A stretch of 64,000 nt of DNA from Thermoplasmata archaeon (GTDB taxonomy: Archaea; Thermoplasmatota; Thermoplasmata; Methanomassiliicoccales; Methanomethylophilaceae), in assembly GCA_015063165.1 (NCBI GenBank), contig SUSZ01000001.1, forward strand, positions 1-64,000, written 5' to 3'. The notes beneath the pieces were generated by a model that saw nothing but the letters and a program-made list of their open reading frames with translations, ran no database searches and was not told the DNA's origin. The position numbers were made by a program, and so were the translations under genes. Positions 54,857 to 63,749 of this stretch are shown piece by piece (position 1 is the first letter of the stretch; each line of letters opens with the position of its first letter).

Positions 54857-57322
54857 TCAGGACTCCCTCTCGGCCCTGATGGCTTCCAGCCCCTTGCTCC
54901 ATCTGGCAGGGTCCTTCTCGCTCGCCTTGGCGGTCCACTTCTCGGCCATGGCCAGATTCTTGGGCACGCCCCTTCCGTAGCGGTACGCCCTCCCCAGACG
55001 TCCCATCGCTCCGGGAACTCCCGCCTCTGCGAACGGCAGTATCATGCTGACCATCTCTTTGTCGGTGTCCTTGGACTTCCTTCCCCAGTAGATCTCGAAC
55101 AGCTCTATCGCCGCGATGGCCATGTCGTTCTCTATCGCCTTCCGATACCACTGCTCAGCCTCCTTGAGGTCCTTGTCCACGCCCTTCCCGTCCCTGTACA
55201 TGCGGGCGTTCTGAAGATACGCGAACTTGGAACCCTTCTGAGATTCGGTCTCGCGCAGCCTCGCAGCCTCGTCGAGGAACCGGGGGTCTCCTGATTCGAT
55301 CAATGTCTGGTACAGCTCAGGGAACCATGCGGAATCCCTCTCCACGGCGCGTCTGAGCCACCTGCGGGCCAGGAGATAGTCCTTCGGGACTCCCCTTCCG
55401 CGGTGGTACATCCTGCCGAGACGTCCCATCGCGGAGACGTTGCCTGCCTCCGCCAGAGGACGGGCCAAGCCGAGAAGCTCGAGATCCTGCTTGCGGTCAT
55501 CGAACGTCCAGATGACATCGAACAGCTCCAGAGGGGCCCATTCCACGCCGTATTCGACAGCCTTCCTGTACCACTCCGCAGCGGCATGGAGGTCCTTCTC
55601 GACACCTTTCCCATCGCGATATATGCGCCCTAGGAATCCGTACGCGTACCTGGCGCTCCTGTTGCAGCGTTCCAGGCAGATCTCCAGGCAGAGCTTGTAG
55701 TACTCCTCGTCCCCCGACTTCAACAGGAGCTCGCACAGCTCGGAGAGCCATATGGGATCTTTCTCGTACGCCCACATGAACCATCTGACGGCTTCGTCCA
55801 GGTCCTGGGGAACCCCTTTGCCGTCCCTGCAGGCCCGGCCCATACGAGCTATGGCGGACATGTCCTCGGCATCCAGCAGAGGCTTCAGGAGATCCATCAT
55901 CTCGGGATAGTTCTCGGGATCGTCCAGCGCCCAGAGGGTGTCGAACAGCTTTATCCTGGACGTGCTGAACCCGTCCTTGACCTCCTGGCGGAGAGCATCG
56001 ACCGTGATGCCCCAGTACCTCTTGGTCAACTCCGGGCTCTTCTCCACGTAGATTCCGTACTTGTATGCGCGTCCCACCCTGAACGCGGCGTGCATCTCGC
56101 CCGCGTCTGCTAACGACTTGAGCGTGTCGAATGCCTCCCCTATCCATTCCTTGTCGCCGCTCCTCCATGCATCGTCGAAGTCGTCGACGGCATCGAAGAC
56201 CTTCCCGATCTCCTGGAAGTCGGGGTCGTCCTTCTCTTTGAAATTGGCGAATACCGGGGTGAAATAATCGTCGTCCTTCTTCGAGTAGAGGTACCACATG
56301 TACCTGTACCTGAAGTTCCTGTAGAGCTCAAGGTCGTATATCCCCGAGAAGTCCTGGAGCTTGTCTATGGAGTCCAGCGCCATCATGTTCCTGATGCACT
56401 TGTCGCACTTGGAGCAGTTCTTGTAGGACGAGGTGCAGGACACCAGATGCCTCTGCGCCACGGGATACTCGGAAATCGCCACAGTCTTCTCGTATCTGGA
56501 CACGGTCGGCCCGTCGATGTATATCCTCATCGAGGGGGTGCTGAAGCAGTTCACCGTGAGGAGCTCGTACTTCGACGGAGGGAACATCAGATGCCCTTTA
56601 ATGGAGAACTCGGTGATGCAGTCGACGCCGGATGACGCATAGAAGTAGTACTTCCAGAGCTTCTTCAAGCAGAAAATGGCAAAGGCGGACGTGAAGGTGT
56701 GGGTGAGATAGTGGTTCTGATGGAGGACGTCGTCCACGTTGGAATCCGTCTCGATGAGCGGGAGGCCGATCTCCTCGGCGGCTTTCCTGGCATTCTCGTA
56801 CATCCCCTTGCGGACGTTGTCGATGCCTTCCATCCTGTAAATGCCGTTGAACGCTCCGACGTTGTTGATGCACAGGTGGGTGACCCTGAACTCCGGATCC
56901 TCGGACTTGGCCAGCCTCATGACGGTGTACATGGAGTCCACTCCGCACGACAGGCCTGTCCCGACAGCCTTTCCGTTCCCGACGCTGCTGCCCCTCTTCA
57001 GGAACAGGCTGATCGGATATCCGTCGTTCTTGACGACAGGCGGAAGGAACTGCTCGGTGAGGTTGTAGTACAGGTCGTTGGAGACTGGGATCTCGGAGCG
57101 GATGTTGTACCCTTTGGACACGGCCAGCCTTATCAGGAGGACCACGAAGGCGTCGCACCTCTCGGTGAGAAGATAATCCGAGTATTCCGAGGGCACCGAG
57201 AAGAAGACCTCCTTGGTCTCGGCGGTCTCGTTCCCTTCCTCGTCGCGGTCGACGACCTCCACAGTGCCTTTCAGGATGGCTGTGCCGTCGACATCCTCTT
57301 TCCAAATGTCTTTGATTATCAA
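54857..57322 (-). CDS. QueC-like PP-loop ATPase fused to Sel1 repeats
   Basis: The 821-residue protein has an N-terminal beta domain (about 1-90) and a PP-loop ATP pyrophosphatase domain with SCGVDS (about 120-130) resembling the SGGxDS loop of QueC/asparagine-synthetase-like enzymes. A QueC-type zinc cluster CTSSYKNCSKCDKC (about 292-305) follows. About 11 Sel1 repeats make up residues 390-820 (for example GRIYRDGKGVEKDLHAAAEWY). The start is a TTG at 57322; no in-frame ATG gives the conserved N-terminus. A TATA-like CTTATAATG near 57385 precedes it. It is probably an adenylating enzyme that modifies a nucleobase or protein partner, with Sel1 repeats for protein contacts. The substrate is unknown. 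Confidence 0.75.
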   Translation of the reverse strand: MIIKDIWKEDVDGTAILKGTVEVVDRDEEGNETAETKEVFFSVPSEYSDYLLTERCDAFVVLLIRLAVSKGYNIRSEIPVSNDLYYNLTEQFLPPVVKNDGYPISLFLKRGSSVGNGKAVGTGLSCGVDSMYTVMRLAKSEDPEFRVTHLCINNVGAFNGIYRMEGIDNVRKGMYENARKAAEEIGLPLIETDSNVDDVLHQNHYLTHTFTSAFAIFCLKKLWKYYFYASSGVDCITEFSIKGHLMFPPSKYELLTVNCFSTPSMRIYIDGPTVSRYEKTVAISEYPVAQRHLVSCTSSYKNCSKCDKCIRNMMALDSIDKLQDFSGIYDLELYRNFRYRYMWYLYSKKDDDYFTPVFANFKEKDDPDFQEIGKVFDAVDDFDDAWRSGDKEWIGEAFDTLKSLADAGEMHAAFRVGRAYKYGIYVEKSPELTKRYWGITVDALRQEVKDGFSTSRIKLFDTLWALDDPENYPEMMDLLKPLLDAEDMSAIARMGRACRDGKGVPQDLDEAVRWFMWAYEKDPIWLSELCELLLKSGDEEYYKLCLEICLERCNRSARYAYGFLGRIYRDGKGVEKDLHAAAEWYRKAVEYGVEWAPLELFDVIWTFDDRKQDLELLGLARPLAEAGNVSAMGRLGRMYHRGRGVPKDYLLARRWLRRAVERDSAWFPELYQTLIESGDPRFLDEAARLRETESQKGSKFAYLQNARMYRDGKGVDKDLKEAEQWYRKAIENDMAIAAIELFEIYWGRKSKDTDKEMVSMILPFAEAGVPGAMGRLGRAYRYGRGVPKNLAMAEKWTAKASEKDPARWSKGLEAIRAERES

Positions 57323-57511
57323 ATCCCCGAAAACCGTCTTCGTAAAGCATCACCCGTGTCCACGAACGTCGTTCGCAGGCATTATAAGGACTTGATACTT
57401 GCCATACTGACAGGTTTCTGGTCGAGCAGAATGCCATATCATCCGCAAAATGGGTCTTGTCAAGGATTTTCGACGGCCATTACCTTATAGCTAAATCGAG
57501 ATTAGCCCCGC

Positions 57512-58636
57512 ATGAAAGTTTCCCAGAGGATATCGTCCATACCGATGTCCGGAATCAGGAAGATGTTCGATCTCGCAGGTCCGAACTCCATTAACCTGGG
57601 CCTCGGAGAGCCCGACCTGGACCCTCCGAAGGAGGCCATAGAGGGAATGAACAGGGCGGCATCCGCCGGCCGCAACAAGTACGGTCCCACCGCCGGGATC
57701 ATGGACCTCAGGAACGCGGTGGCCGACAGATACTCCAAGTACGGGAAGGTCACCGGCGAGAACGTCATGATCACCCCCAGCGGCTCCTCCGCGCTTCTGG
57801 AGATCGCCGAGACCATCGTTAATCCCGGCGACGAGGTGATGGTCCCTAGCCCCGGATTCGTCATCTACGGCCCCCATGCCCAGCTCTGCGGAGGAAAGAG
57901 CGTGGAATACAGGCTCACCGAAGGCGACTTCCAGCCCGACATCGACGACATCCAGTCCCAGATCACCCCGAAGACGAAGATGATCGTGGTCAACACGCCC
58001 TCCAACCCCACCGGAGGAGTCCTCACCGAGGCTTCCAAGAAGGCCCTCCTGGACATCGCCAGGGACAAGGACGTCGTCATACTCTCGGACGAGGTCTACG
58101 ACTCATTCATCTACGAGGGGAAGCACGTCTCGTTCATCGACAGCCTCGACCACGCCATAGTCTCTGGAGGATTCTCCAAGATGATGGCCGTGACCGGATG
58201 GAGAATGGGATTCCTCTTCGCCGGCGAGGACGTCATGCCCGACCTCATCAAGATGCAGTACCACGTCTGCGCCAGCCCCAACATGCCCGCGCAGTACGGA
58301 CTTCTGGACGCCCTCCCCGGCATCGACCCCTACCTGGAGTCCGCCAGGAAGACCTACAAGGCCAGGAGGGACCTCATCTCCAAGAGGATCAGCGAGATCC
58401 CCGGCATGGACATGATACCGCCCAAGGGAGCGTTCTACGCCTTCCCGTCCTTCGACCTCGAGATGTCCTCCGCGGAGCTGGCCAACGAGCTCGTGAAATC
58501 CGATCTCATCTGCACTCCCGGCTCCGCCTTCGGAAAATACGGAGAGGGGCACCTTAGGTTCTCCTACGCGGCATCCGAGGAGAAGATCTCCAAGGGAATG
58601 GATATATTGGCTAAAGTGATGGCCCGCCTCAGGTGA
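57512..58636 (+). CDS. Class I/II PLP aminotransferase
   Basis: The 374-residue aminotransferase resembles archaeal aspartate-type enzymes. NTPSNPTGG (about 170), SDEVYDSFIY (about 197) and SGGFSKMMAVTGWRMG (Lys about 226, Schiff base; Arg at the end binds phosphate) are present. A TATA-like CCTTATAGCTAAAT about 25 bases upstream makes the transcript leaderless from ATG 57512. It leads an operon with an unknown gene and mevalonate kinase. Its substrate cannot be told. Confidence 0.88.
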   Translation: MKVSQRISSIPMSGIRKMFDLAGPNSINLGLGEPDLDPPKEAIEGMNRAASAGRNKYGPTAGIMDLRNAVADRYSKYGKVTGENVMITPSGSSALLEIAETIVNPGDEVMVPSPGFVIYGPHAQLCGGKSVEYRLTEGDFQPDIDDIQSQITPKTKMIVVNTPSNPTGGVLTEASKKALLDIARDKDVVILSDEVYDSFIYEGKHVSFIDSLDHAIVSGGFSKMMAVTGWRMGFLFAGEDVMPDLIKMQYHVCASPNMPAQYGLLDALPGIDPYLESARKTYKARRDLISKRISEIPGMDMIPPKGAFYAFPSFDLEMSSAELANELVKSDLICTPGSAFGKYGEGHLRFSYAASEEKISKGMDILAKVMARLR

Positions 58637-58641
58637 ATGAA

Positions 58642-59163
58642 ATGGCAGATGACAAAGACCCCAACGCAGGCCTCTTCGGAGACGACGAGCCCGAGCTCAC
58701 GCCCGAGGAAGCCCACGAGATGATGACCTTCGGGAAGAACCCCGACAGGGTAAGGGCCATGTCTGACCTCTTCGGAGAGGACCTCATAAAGTCCGCTCTG
58801 GAAGACCCCGCCCTTCCCGAGGAGGCCAAGCGCCAGATGATCTTCAAGCTTACAGCCAACAGCGTCCTGGATATGATCATGGACAGCCTCTCCCCCGAGA
58901 CCGCGGAGGAGGTCGCCCAGTGCCTGGACGGATACATAGGCGTAGGCATTGTGAACAAGAAGTTCGGACTCGACCTCTACAAGGAGCTCTACGAGGCCCT
59001 GAACAAGGTCGAGAAGAAAGAGGGGGAGAGCGAGGAGGATTACGACAAGAGGCTCGACGAGATGTCGGACCAGTGGTGGTACATCCCCCAGCCGCTCCTG
59101 AACCAGAGGAACCCCTCCGATGCCATACGCGAAGAGATGACGAAATACGGATTGGAAGACTGA
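58642..59163 (+). CDS. Uncharacterised acidic protein
   Basis: The 173-residue protein is highly acidic, soluble and mostly helical (for example TPEEAHEMMTFGKNPDRV, PEEAKRQMIFKLTANSVLD). I do not recognise the family. The start at 58642 is preferred to a GTG at 58633 because an AGGTGA ribosome site sits 5 bases before it. It overlaps the aminotransferase end region closely and its stop overlaps the mevalonate kinase ATG, so it is coupled to both. Confidence 0.7.
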   Translation: MADDKDPNAGLFGDDEPELTPEEAHEMMTFGKNPDRVRAMSDLFGEDLIKSALEDPALPEEAKRQMIFKLTANSVLDMIMDSLSPETAEEVAQCLDGYIGVGIVNKKFGLDLYKELYEALNKVEKKEGESEEDYDKRLDEMSDQWWYIPQPLLNQRNPSDAIREEMTKYGLED

Positions 59164-60143
59164 TGAGCAAGGAATGGCACACCGCATCCGCTCCCGGGAA
59201 GTTCGTCATCCTGGGAGAACACTCTGTCGTCTACGGGAAGCCGGCAGTCGTTCTGGCGACGGATCGCAGGATCACCTGCAGCGTCAGGCGTAGCAAACGC
59301 AACACGCTCAACGGCGAGCCCATCGAGTTCAGCAAGCAGCCTCATTTCCGCTATCTGACCCGCAACCTCCGCCATGCGGTGGACTTCGTGACCAGAAGCG
59401 ACATCCCCGCAGGAGCCGGACTGGGCTCTTCCGCGGCCCTCTCCGCCGCCGTAGCGCTCGCATTGAGCACCATGGCAGGGAATGACCCGGCCGAAAGGGA
59501 ACTGGTAGAAGAGGCCTACAACGCCGAGCTGGCTGCCCAGGGAAGCGGAAGCCCTATGGACGCCTCCGCGTGCGTGCACGGCAACGGGATAGGCGTCAAC
59601 ATCCCCGGCTGCGAAGACAGGAAGCTCTGGAAGTTCAGCCGCGGAGGACGCTCCTGGTGCGTCTCCGACATCGACGTCCCCGACATGACCTTCGTCATCG
59701 GGAACACCGGGATCAGAGCGCCGACAGGCCCCCAGGTCGACAAGGTCAGGCGCTTCGCCAAGAGGAGCAACTTCGCAACGGAGATGATCGAGGAGATCGG
59801 GAACATCACCCTGAGCGGATACGATGCCCTCAGGAAGAACGATGTCGAGACCCTCGGAAGGATGATGCTGATGGACCACAAGCTCCTGTCTATCCTCGGC
59901 GTCTCCTGCAAGGAGCTCAACAAGCTGGTCAACGCATCGATGCCTTACTCCTACGGAGCCAAGCTCACCGGATCCGGCGGAGGAGGGTGCATGGTCGCCC
60001 TCACCGACGAGCCGGAGAAGGTCGCATCGGTGATCGAAAACCGCGGAGGGACCGCGTACATCGTCAGCGCCGGTGCCCAAGGGGCCAGGGTGGAGGACGG
60101 CGAGTCGCAGAGCCCTCTGTTCGACGTCTCGTCCTACGAATGA
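59163..60143 (+). CDS. mvk: Mevalonate kinase
   Basis: The 326-residue GHMP kinase makes phosphomevalonate for isoprenoid (archaeal lipid) synthesis. APGKFVILGEHSVVYGKPA (motif 1, about 10-28), PAGAGLGSSAAL (ATP loop, about 82-93), GSGSPMDA (catalytic Asp region, about 126) and KLTGSGGGGCMV (motif 3, about 271) are all intact. The ATG overlaps the preceding stop codon (TGATG). Confidence 0.93.
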   Translation: MSKEWHTASAPGKFVILGEHSVVYGKPAVVLATDRRITCSVRRSKRNTLNGEPIEFSKQPHFRYLTRNLRHAVDFVTRSDIPAGAGLGSSAALSAAVALALSTMAGNDPAERELVEEAYNAELAAQGSGSPMDASACVHGNGIGVNIPGCEDRKLWKFSRGGRSWCVSDIDVPDMTFVIGNTGIRAPTGPQVDKVRRFAKRSNFATEMIEEIGNITLSGYDALRKNDVETLGRMMLMDHKLLSILGVSCKELNKLVNASMPYSYGAKLTGSGGGGCMVALTDEPEKVASVIENRGGTAYIVSAGAQGARVEDGESQSPLFDVSSYE

Positions 60144-60220
60144 AACGGGATGGCCCAGTGCCTCCCTTCCTTTCCATTTTTCATCAAAGCGTAAATATCG
60201 GCTATCTATGAACCCGAACG

Positions 60221-61126
60221 ATGGATGCCTATGACGTCATCTCGGACCTGCGCGTCTGGATTGTATGCGCGCTGATCCTGAGCCTTGCGCTGGAGCCCGT
60301 GGACATCCCGTCCTCCGAGCTCATAGTCGTCGCTCTGATGATCCAGATGACCCTGTCCATGGACGGGCTCAGGCTCGCAAAGGAAGACGTTCTGGAGCAC
60401 AGGAACGGCATGATCCTGTCGATGCTGCTGTGCTACGTGGTGAACGCGCTTGTGACCCTGGGGATAGGAGCACTGTTCATCCCCGAATTCGGCTCCATGT
60501 GGGGAGGCTGGGTTCTTCTGGCCTCGATGCCCTGCGCCATATCCGTCGTCACGGCTGCCGTGCTGATGAGGGGAAACCTGAACATCGCGGTGGTCGCGGT
60601 CGCATCCACCTACGTCGGTGGCATAGCCCTCGCCCCGCTGATATCCTACACCCTTCTCGGCGACGCCGTCAACCCGCTGGAGATCCTGAAGTACATCGTG
60701 CTCTTCATCGTGGTCCCGGTGATCCTCACCTTCCCTCTGAGGAGGCTCCACCTGTCCAGCAGGCTCAAGGTCCCTGTCATCGACTTCATGATGGGGATAA
60801 TGCTGTTCCTCTCGGTGAACGCCAACCGCGGATACCTCTTCTCGTACCCGGACGTGGCCCTGATCGTCATAGGAGCGGTCATCCTAAGGCTCTTGCTGCT
60901 GATCCTGATCTCCAAGCTGCTGATGAGAAAGCTGAACGTGAAGAGGGATTCCGTGCCCGTCTATCACGTTCTGTGCGTGTGGAAGAACACCGGGCTGTCG
61001 GTGTCCATGTGCATGATCCTTCTGGCCGACACGCCCGAATCGGTGATACCCTGCTTCGTTTGCATGATAATCGAGTCCCTCTGGTTCTCGATATACACCA
61101 GAAAGCCGGCGGCCGCAACGGCCTGA
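60221..61126 (+). CDS. BASS-family sodium symporter-like membrane protein
   Basis: The 301-residue protein has nine to ten membrane helices in two repeats, with family-like segments QMTLSMDGLRLAKED (helix 2 end) and SMPCAISVVTAAVLMRGNLNIAV. It resembles bile acid:sodium symporter (BASS/SBF) proteins, which move organic acids or similar solutes with sodium. The substrate is unknown. A TATA-like GTAAATATCGGC lies about 25 bases ahead of the ATG. Confidence 0.75.
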   Translation: MDAYDVISDLRVWIVCALILSLALEPVDIPSSELIVVALMIQMTLSMDGLRLAKEDVLEHRNGMILSMLLCYVVNALVTLGIGALFIPEFGSMWGGWVLLASMPCAISVVTAAVLMRGNLNIAVVAVASTYVGGIALAPLISYTLLGDAVNPLEILKYIVLFIVVPVILTFPLRRLHLSSRLKVPVIDFMMGIMLFLSVNANRGYLFSYPDVALIVIGAVILRLLLLILISKLLMRKLNVKRDSVPVYHVLCVWKNTGLSVSMCMILLADTPESVIPCFVCMIIESLWFSIYTRKPAAATA

Positions 61127-61127
61127 A

Positions 61128-61409
61128 TCACTCGAAGAAGTGCTTCTGCCTCTCCTTGGAGATGTGCAGGATGACCTCCGCGATCTGTCTGGCCTCGTCC
61201 TCGGAGAGGCTGACCTCCTCGCAGAGCTCGTGATACCTTTGTATGACCTCGCGCTCCTTGCCCTCGTCCCAGTATCCCTGGGAGGTTCTCCTCTTCGCTT
61301 TGGCAAGCTCGTCGGCGATCTCCATGCGGGTGGCGATGAGGTCGATGATCTCCTCATCGATGGCCTCTATCTGGGTCCTCAGCTCTTCGGTCTCGGGCGC
61401 TTCAGGCAT
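61128..61409 (-). CDS. Chorismate mutase, AroQ type
   Basis: This stand-alone 93-residue all-helical enzyme converts chorismate to prephenate. The N-terminal ELRTQIEAIDEEIIDLIATRM block and the later KREVIQRY-type block (here GKEREVIQRYHE) supply the active-site charges. The ATG at 61409 is chosen over a TTG at 61418. A TATA box near 61437-61449 (minus strand GTTAATATATC) fits. The gene converges with the BASS gene with 1 base between the stops. Confidence 0.88.
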   Translation of the reverse strand: MPEAPETEELRTQIEAIDEEIIDLIATRMEIADELAKAKRRTSQGYWDEGKEREVIQRYHELCEEVSLSEDEARQIAEVILHISKERQKHFFE

Positions 61410-61542
61410 AAAACTCAAGACAGCCCACTGCGATGGGATATATTAACAATTTCGTAGACCGGCAGATCCGAGGAACTGTATGGACGATAGAACGCCGCAT
61501 AAGCATGAATGGCGAAAGGGCCGCTGGAATTGTCGCAGCATG

Positions 61543-61569
61543 AATATTAATGACTGCTCAATATTAATG
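61543..61569. promoter_or_regulatory. Two direct AATATTAATG repeats
   Basis: Identical 10-base copies at 61543-61552 and 61560-61569, 17 bases apart start to start, lie 40-65 bases upstream of the ACT-domain regulator. They are candidate binding sites for that or another regulator. Confidence 0.4.
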
Positions 61570-61608
61570 CACATAAATGATAAATAAAGCATAAAATGAT
61601 GCAACATC

Positions 61609-62127
61609 ATGGATTTACTGGATACTCACTTCAGCAAATACCCCTCTCAGAAGAAGGTGGCGAGTCTGCTCTTCTCCCATGGCATCAGGGTATCCGGTGG
61701 AAAAGCCTACTGTGGCAACATTGAGCAGAGCGATTCCGCTATATGCCGCGCAGCCGAAGTGGATAGAAGGATTGTACGTACAACGCTCGAACGCATATCG
61801 GCCACCCCCGCGCTCGATGCCATATTCTCCAAGCTGGAATGCATGCTCTCCATGGAGAACCTGGCGCCGGAGATCGGGTGCTCGGCCATCAAAATAATAC
61901 CGACTGACGCGAAGATGTCCGGGATAGTGTCGGACATCACAGGGGTCCTCTACAGGCATGGACTATCTATCAGGCAGGCCGCTGTCGACGACAGAGGGGA
62001 CAGGGACAGCTCCGTCCTGACAGTGGTCATAGACGGCTCCGTTCCGCCGGAGCTCATACCGGAGCTCAGGTCCTGCCGTGGCGTCTCCAGCATCATTCTC
62101 AAGGTAAAGGACAAAGAGATATCCTGA
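61609..62127 (+). CDS. ACT-domain regulator of amino acid metabolism
   Basis: The 172-residue protein has an N-terminal winged-helix-like part (about 10-70; ICRAAEVDRRIVRTTLERIS) and a C-terminal ACT domain (about 95-170; KMSGIVSDITGVLYRHGLSIRQAAVDD). It resembles archaeal COG2150-type predicted regulators that sense an amino acid. It is transcribed alone from an A/T-rich region and divergent from chorismate mutase, suggesting a link to aromatic amino acid control (inference). Confidence 0.75.
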   Translation: MDLLDTHFSKYPSQKKVASLLFSHGIRVSGGKAYCGNIEQSDSAICRAAEVDRRIVRTTLERISATPALDAIFSKLECMLSMENLAPEIGCSAIKIIPTDAKMSGIVSDITGVLYRHGLSIRQAAVDDRGDRDSSVLTVVIDGSVPPELIPELRSCRGVSSIILKVKDKEIS

Positions 62128-62167
62128 ACGAACCGAAGACCTTTTAATGGTCAGCGAAATAGGCGAG

Positions 62168-62475
62168 ACCGTCAGGAGATGGAGGACGGCTGACGGTAGG
62201 CGCTTCGGCGCCAGCTGAGGAAGTTCCCTCCTCCCAGGGCAAGATGGACCGGGGCAATCCGGTACGGCGAGAGCCGTGGCAAGGGCTCAGAAACGACACA
62301 GTTCCGGTTAAGGATGATCCGCTCGGCGGTGACGTTCCCGGGAATATGGTGAAACGGCGACTCCCCATCGGAGCAAGTTCATACAGCCGGGGTGAGCGGC
62401 CCGCGACCGGCGGGTAGAACGCGTAGTTGAATGCCGTCTGAAACAGAAGGGGGGCTACTACCATCACCTGACGCT
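62168..62475 (+). ncRNA. rnpB: RNase P RNA
   Basis: The catalytic RNA of tRNA 5' processing. Helix P1 forms from 62171-62182 and 62461-62472 with one mismatch. The universally conserved segments are present: GAGGAAGTTCCCTCC near 62217, ACAGTTCC- and GAAACGGCG-type core elements, and ACAGAAGGGGGGCTA near 62441, which pairs back to the first to make P4. A TATA-like CTTTTAATGG lies about 25 bases upstream and a T run follows the 3' end. Confidence 0.93.
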
Positions 62476-62524
62476 CTTTTCAATCATTCTAAGTACATAG
62501 AATCCCTAAACGGAACGAGCACAC

Positions 62525-63745
62525 ATGATCCTCAACCGCTGCCCTAAATACTCGCCAGACTCAGGAATCCGCATCAAACCGCCAGAGGAGACTCTGAAGC
62601 AGGTCATTCCGCTTCTAGAGAAAGCCGGATTGGACGCTCCTGAGGACATTACAGGCAAGGACAACGTGGGGATACCCGTATACTCCGTAAGGCGCGGCCA
62701 GACCGCCCTCGGAAAGCCCAAATTCTACAACGGGAAGGGAGCCACTCCCGACCAGGCCGAAGCCTCCGCGGTGATGGAATCCATCGAGAGATACAGCGCG
62801 GAGCAGCGCGACTCGGACGAGGTCGTCTACGGCACGTACGAGCAGGCCTGCGACGTCATGCTCACGATCGACCCCAAGGACCTCATCCTTCCTTTGAGGG
62901 TCCTGGACCACCTTGAGGGCCAACAGATAGCCTGGACCGAGGGGTTCGAGATGTTCAGAGGATGCCCCATATGGGTTCCGGCCTGCGCGGTATACTATCC
63001 GTACACTCCCGACGGGGACTACCAGCTCTTCAGATGGCACACCAACGGTATCGCTTCCGGGAACACCATGGAGGAGGCCATACTCCACGCCCTTTTCGAG
63101 GACATCGAGAGGGACGCCTGGTCCATCGCGGAATACAGGGAGACCTGCAACGCGGACGTGGTCGTCGAGAACGAGGAATCCGTTCCTGGACAGCTGCTGG
63201 CCAAGTTCGCCGACCAGGGAATAGAGATCCACCTCAAGGACCTCACAACCGACATCGGCATACCCACCATCGGAGCGGCGGCGGACGACGTTCGCACCAA
63301 GGACCCGGAGATGCTGACCATAGGCGTAGGAACCCATCTGAACCCCGAGATAGCCGCTGTCAGAGCCATCACCGAGGTCGCCCAGAGCAGAGCCACGCAC
63401 AAGCACGGCTCCAAGATAAACGCCCAGCTCCAGAAGGTCACCCAGGAGATGGGATATGACAAGATCAAGCAGGTGAACCGCCTGTGGTATTCCGACGGGC
63501 CCAAGAAGATCGCCCTGGAAGAGATGGAGGACAAATCGACCCCATACGTCCTGGACGACATCGAAGTGGTCCTGGGAAGGCTCATGGATTGCGGATTCGA
63601 CATGGTGGCGGCGGTGGACCTCACCCGTCCCGAGCTCGGAATCCCCACTGTCAGAATGGTCGTCCCCGGGCTGGAGGTCAGCACTATGGACCCTGAAAGG
63701 GAGGGAGGAAGGCTCAGGGGCATATGGCCCCCGATCCGCGAATGA
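62525..63745 (+). CDS. YcaO-domain protein, methanogenesis marker 1 type
   Basis: The 406-residue protein has the YcaO ATP-dependent cyclodehydratase/thioamidation fold. GIPVYSVRRG, then FYNGKGATPDQAEASAVMESIERYSAE (two adjoining parts of the N-terminal ATP site, about 68-94), TNGIASGNTMEEAILHALFEDIERD (about 173-197) and the Pro-rich C-terminus ending WPPIRE. The marker-1 YcaO of methanogens acts, usually with TfuA, in making thioglycine in methyl-coenzyme M reductase. No TfuA gene is next to it here. Confidence 0.87.
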   Translation: MILNRCPKYSPDSGIRIKPPEETLKQVIPLLEKAGLDAPEDITGKDNVGIPVYSVRRGQTALGKPKFYNGKGATPDQAEASAVMESIERYSAEQRDSDEVVYGTYEQACDVMLTIDPKDLILPLRVLDHLEGQQIAWTEGFEMFRGCPIWVPACAVYYPYTPDGDYQLFRWHTNGIASGNTMEEAILHALFEDIERDAWSIAEYRETCNADVVVENEESVPGQLLAKFADQGIEIHLKDLTTDIGIPTIGAAADDVRTKDPEMLTIGVGTHLNPEIAAVRAITEVAQSRATHKHGSKINAQLQKVTQEMGYDKIKQVNRLWYSDGPKKIALEEMEDKSTPYVLDDIEVVLGRLMDCGFDMVAAVDLTRPELGIPTVRMVVPGLEVSTMDPEREGGRLRGIWPPIRE

Positions 63746-63749
63746 TACC

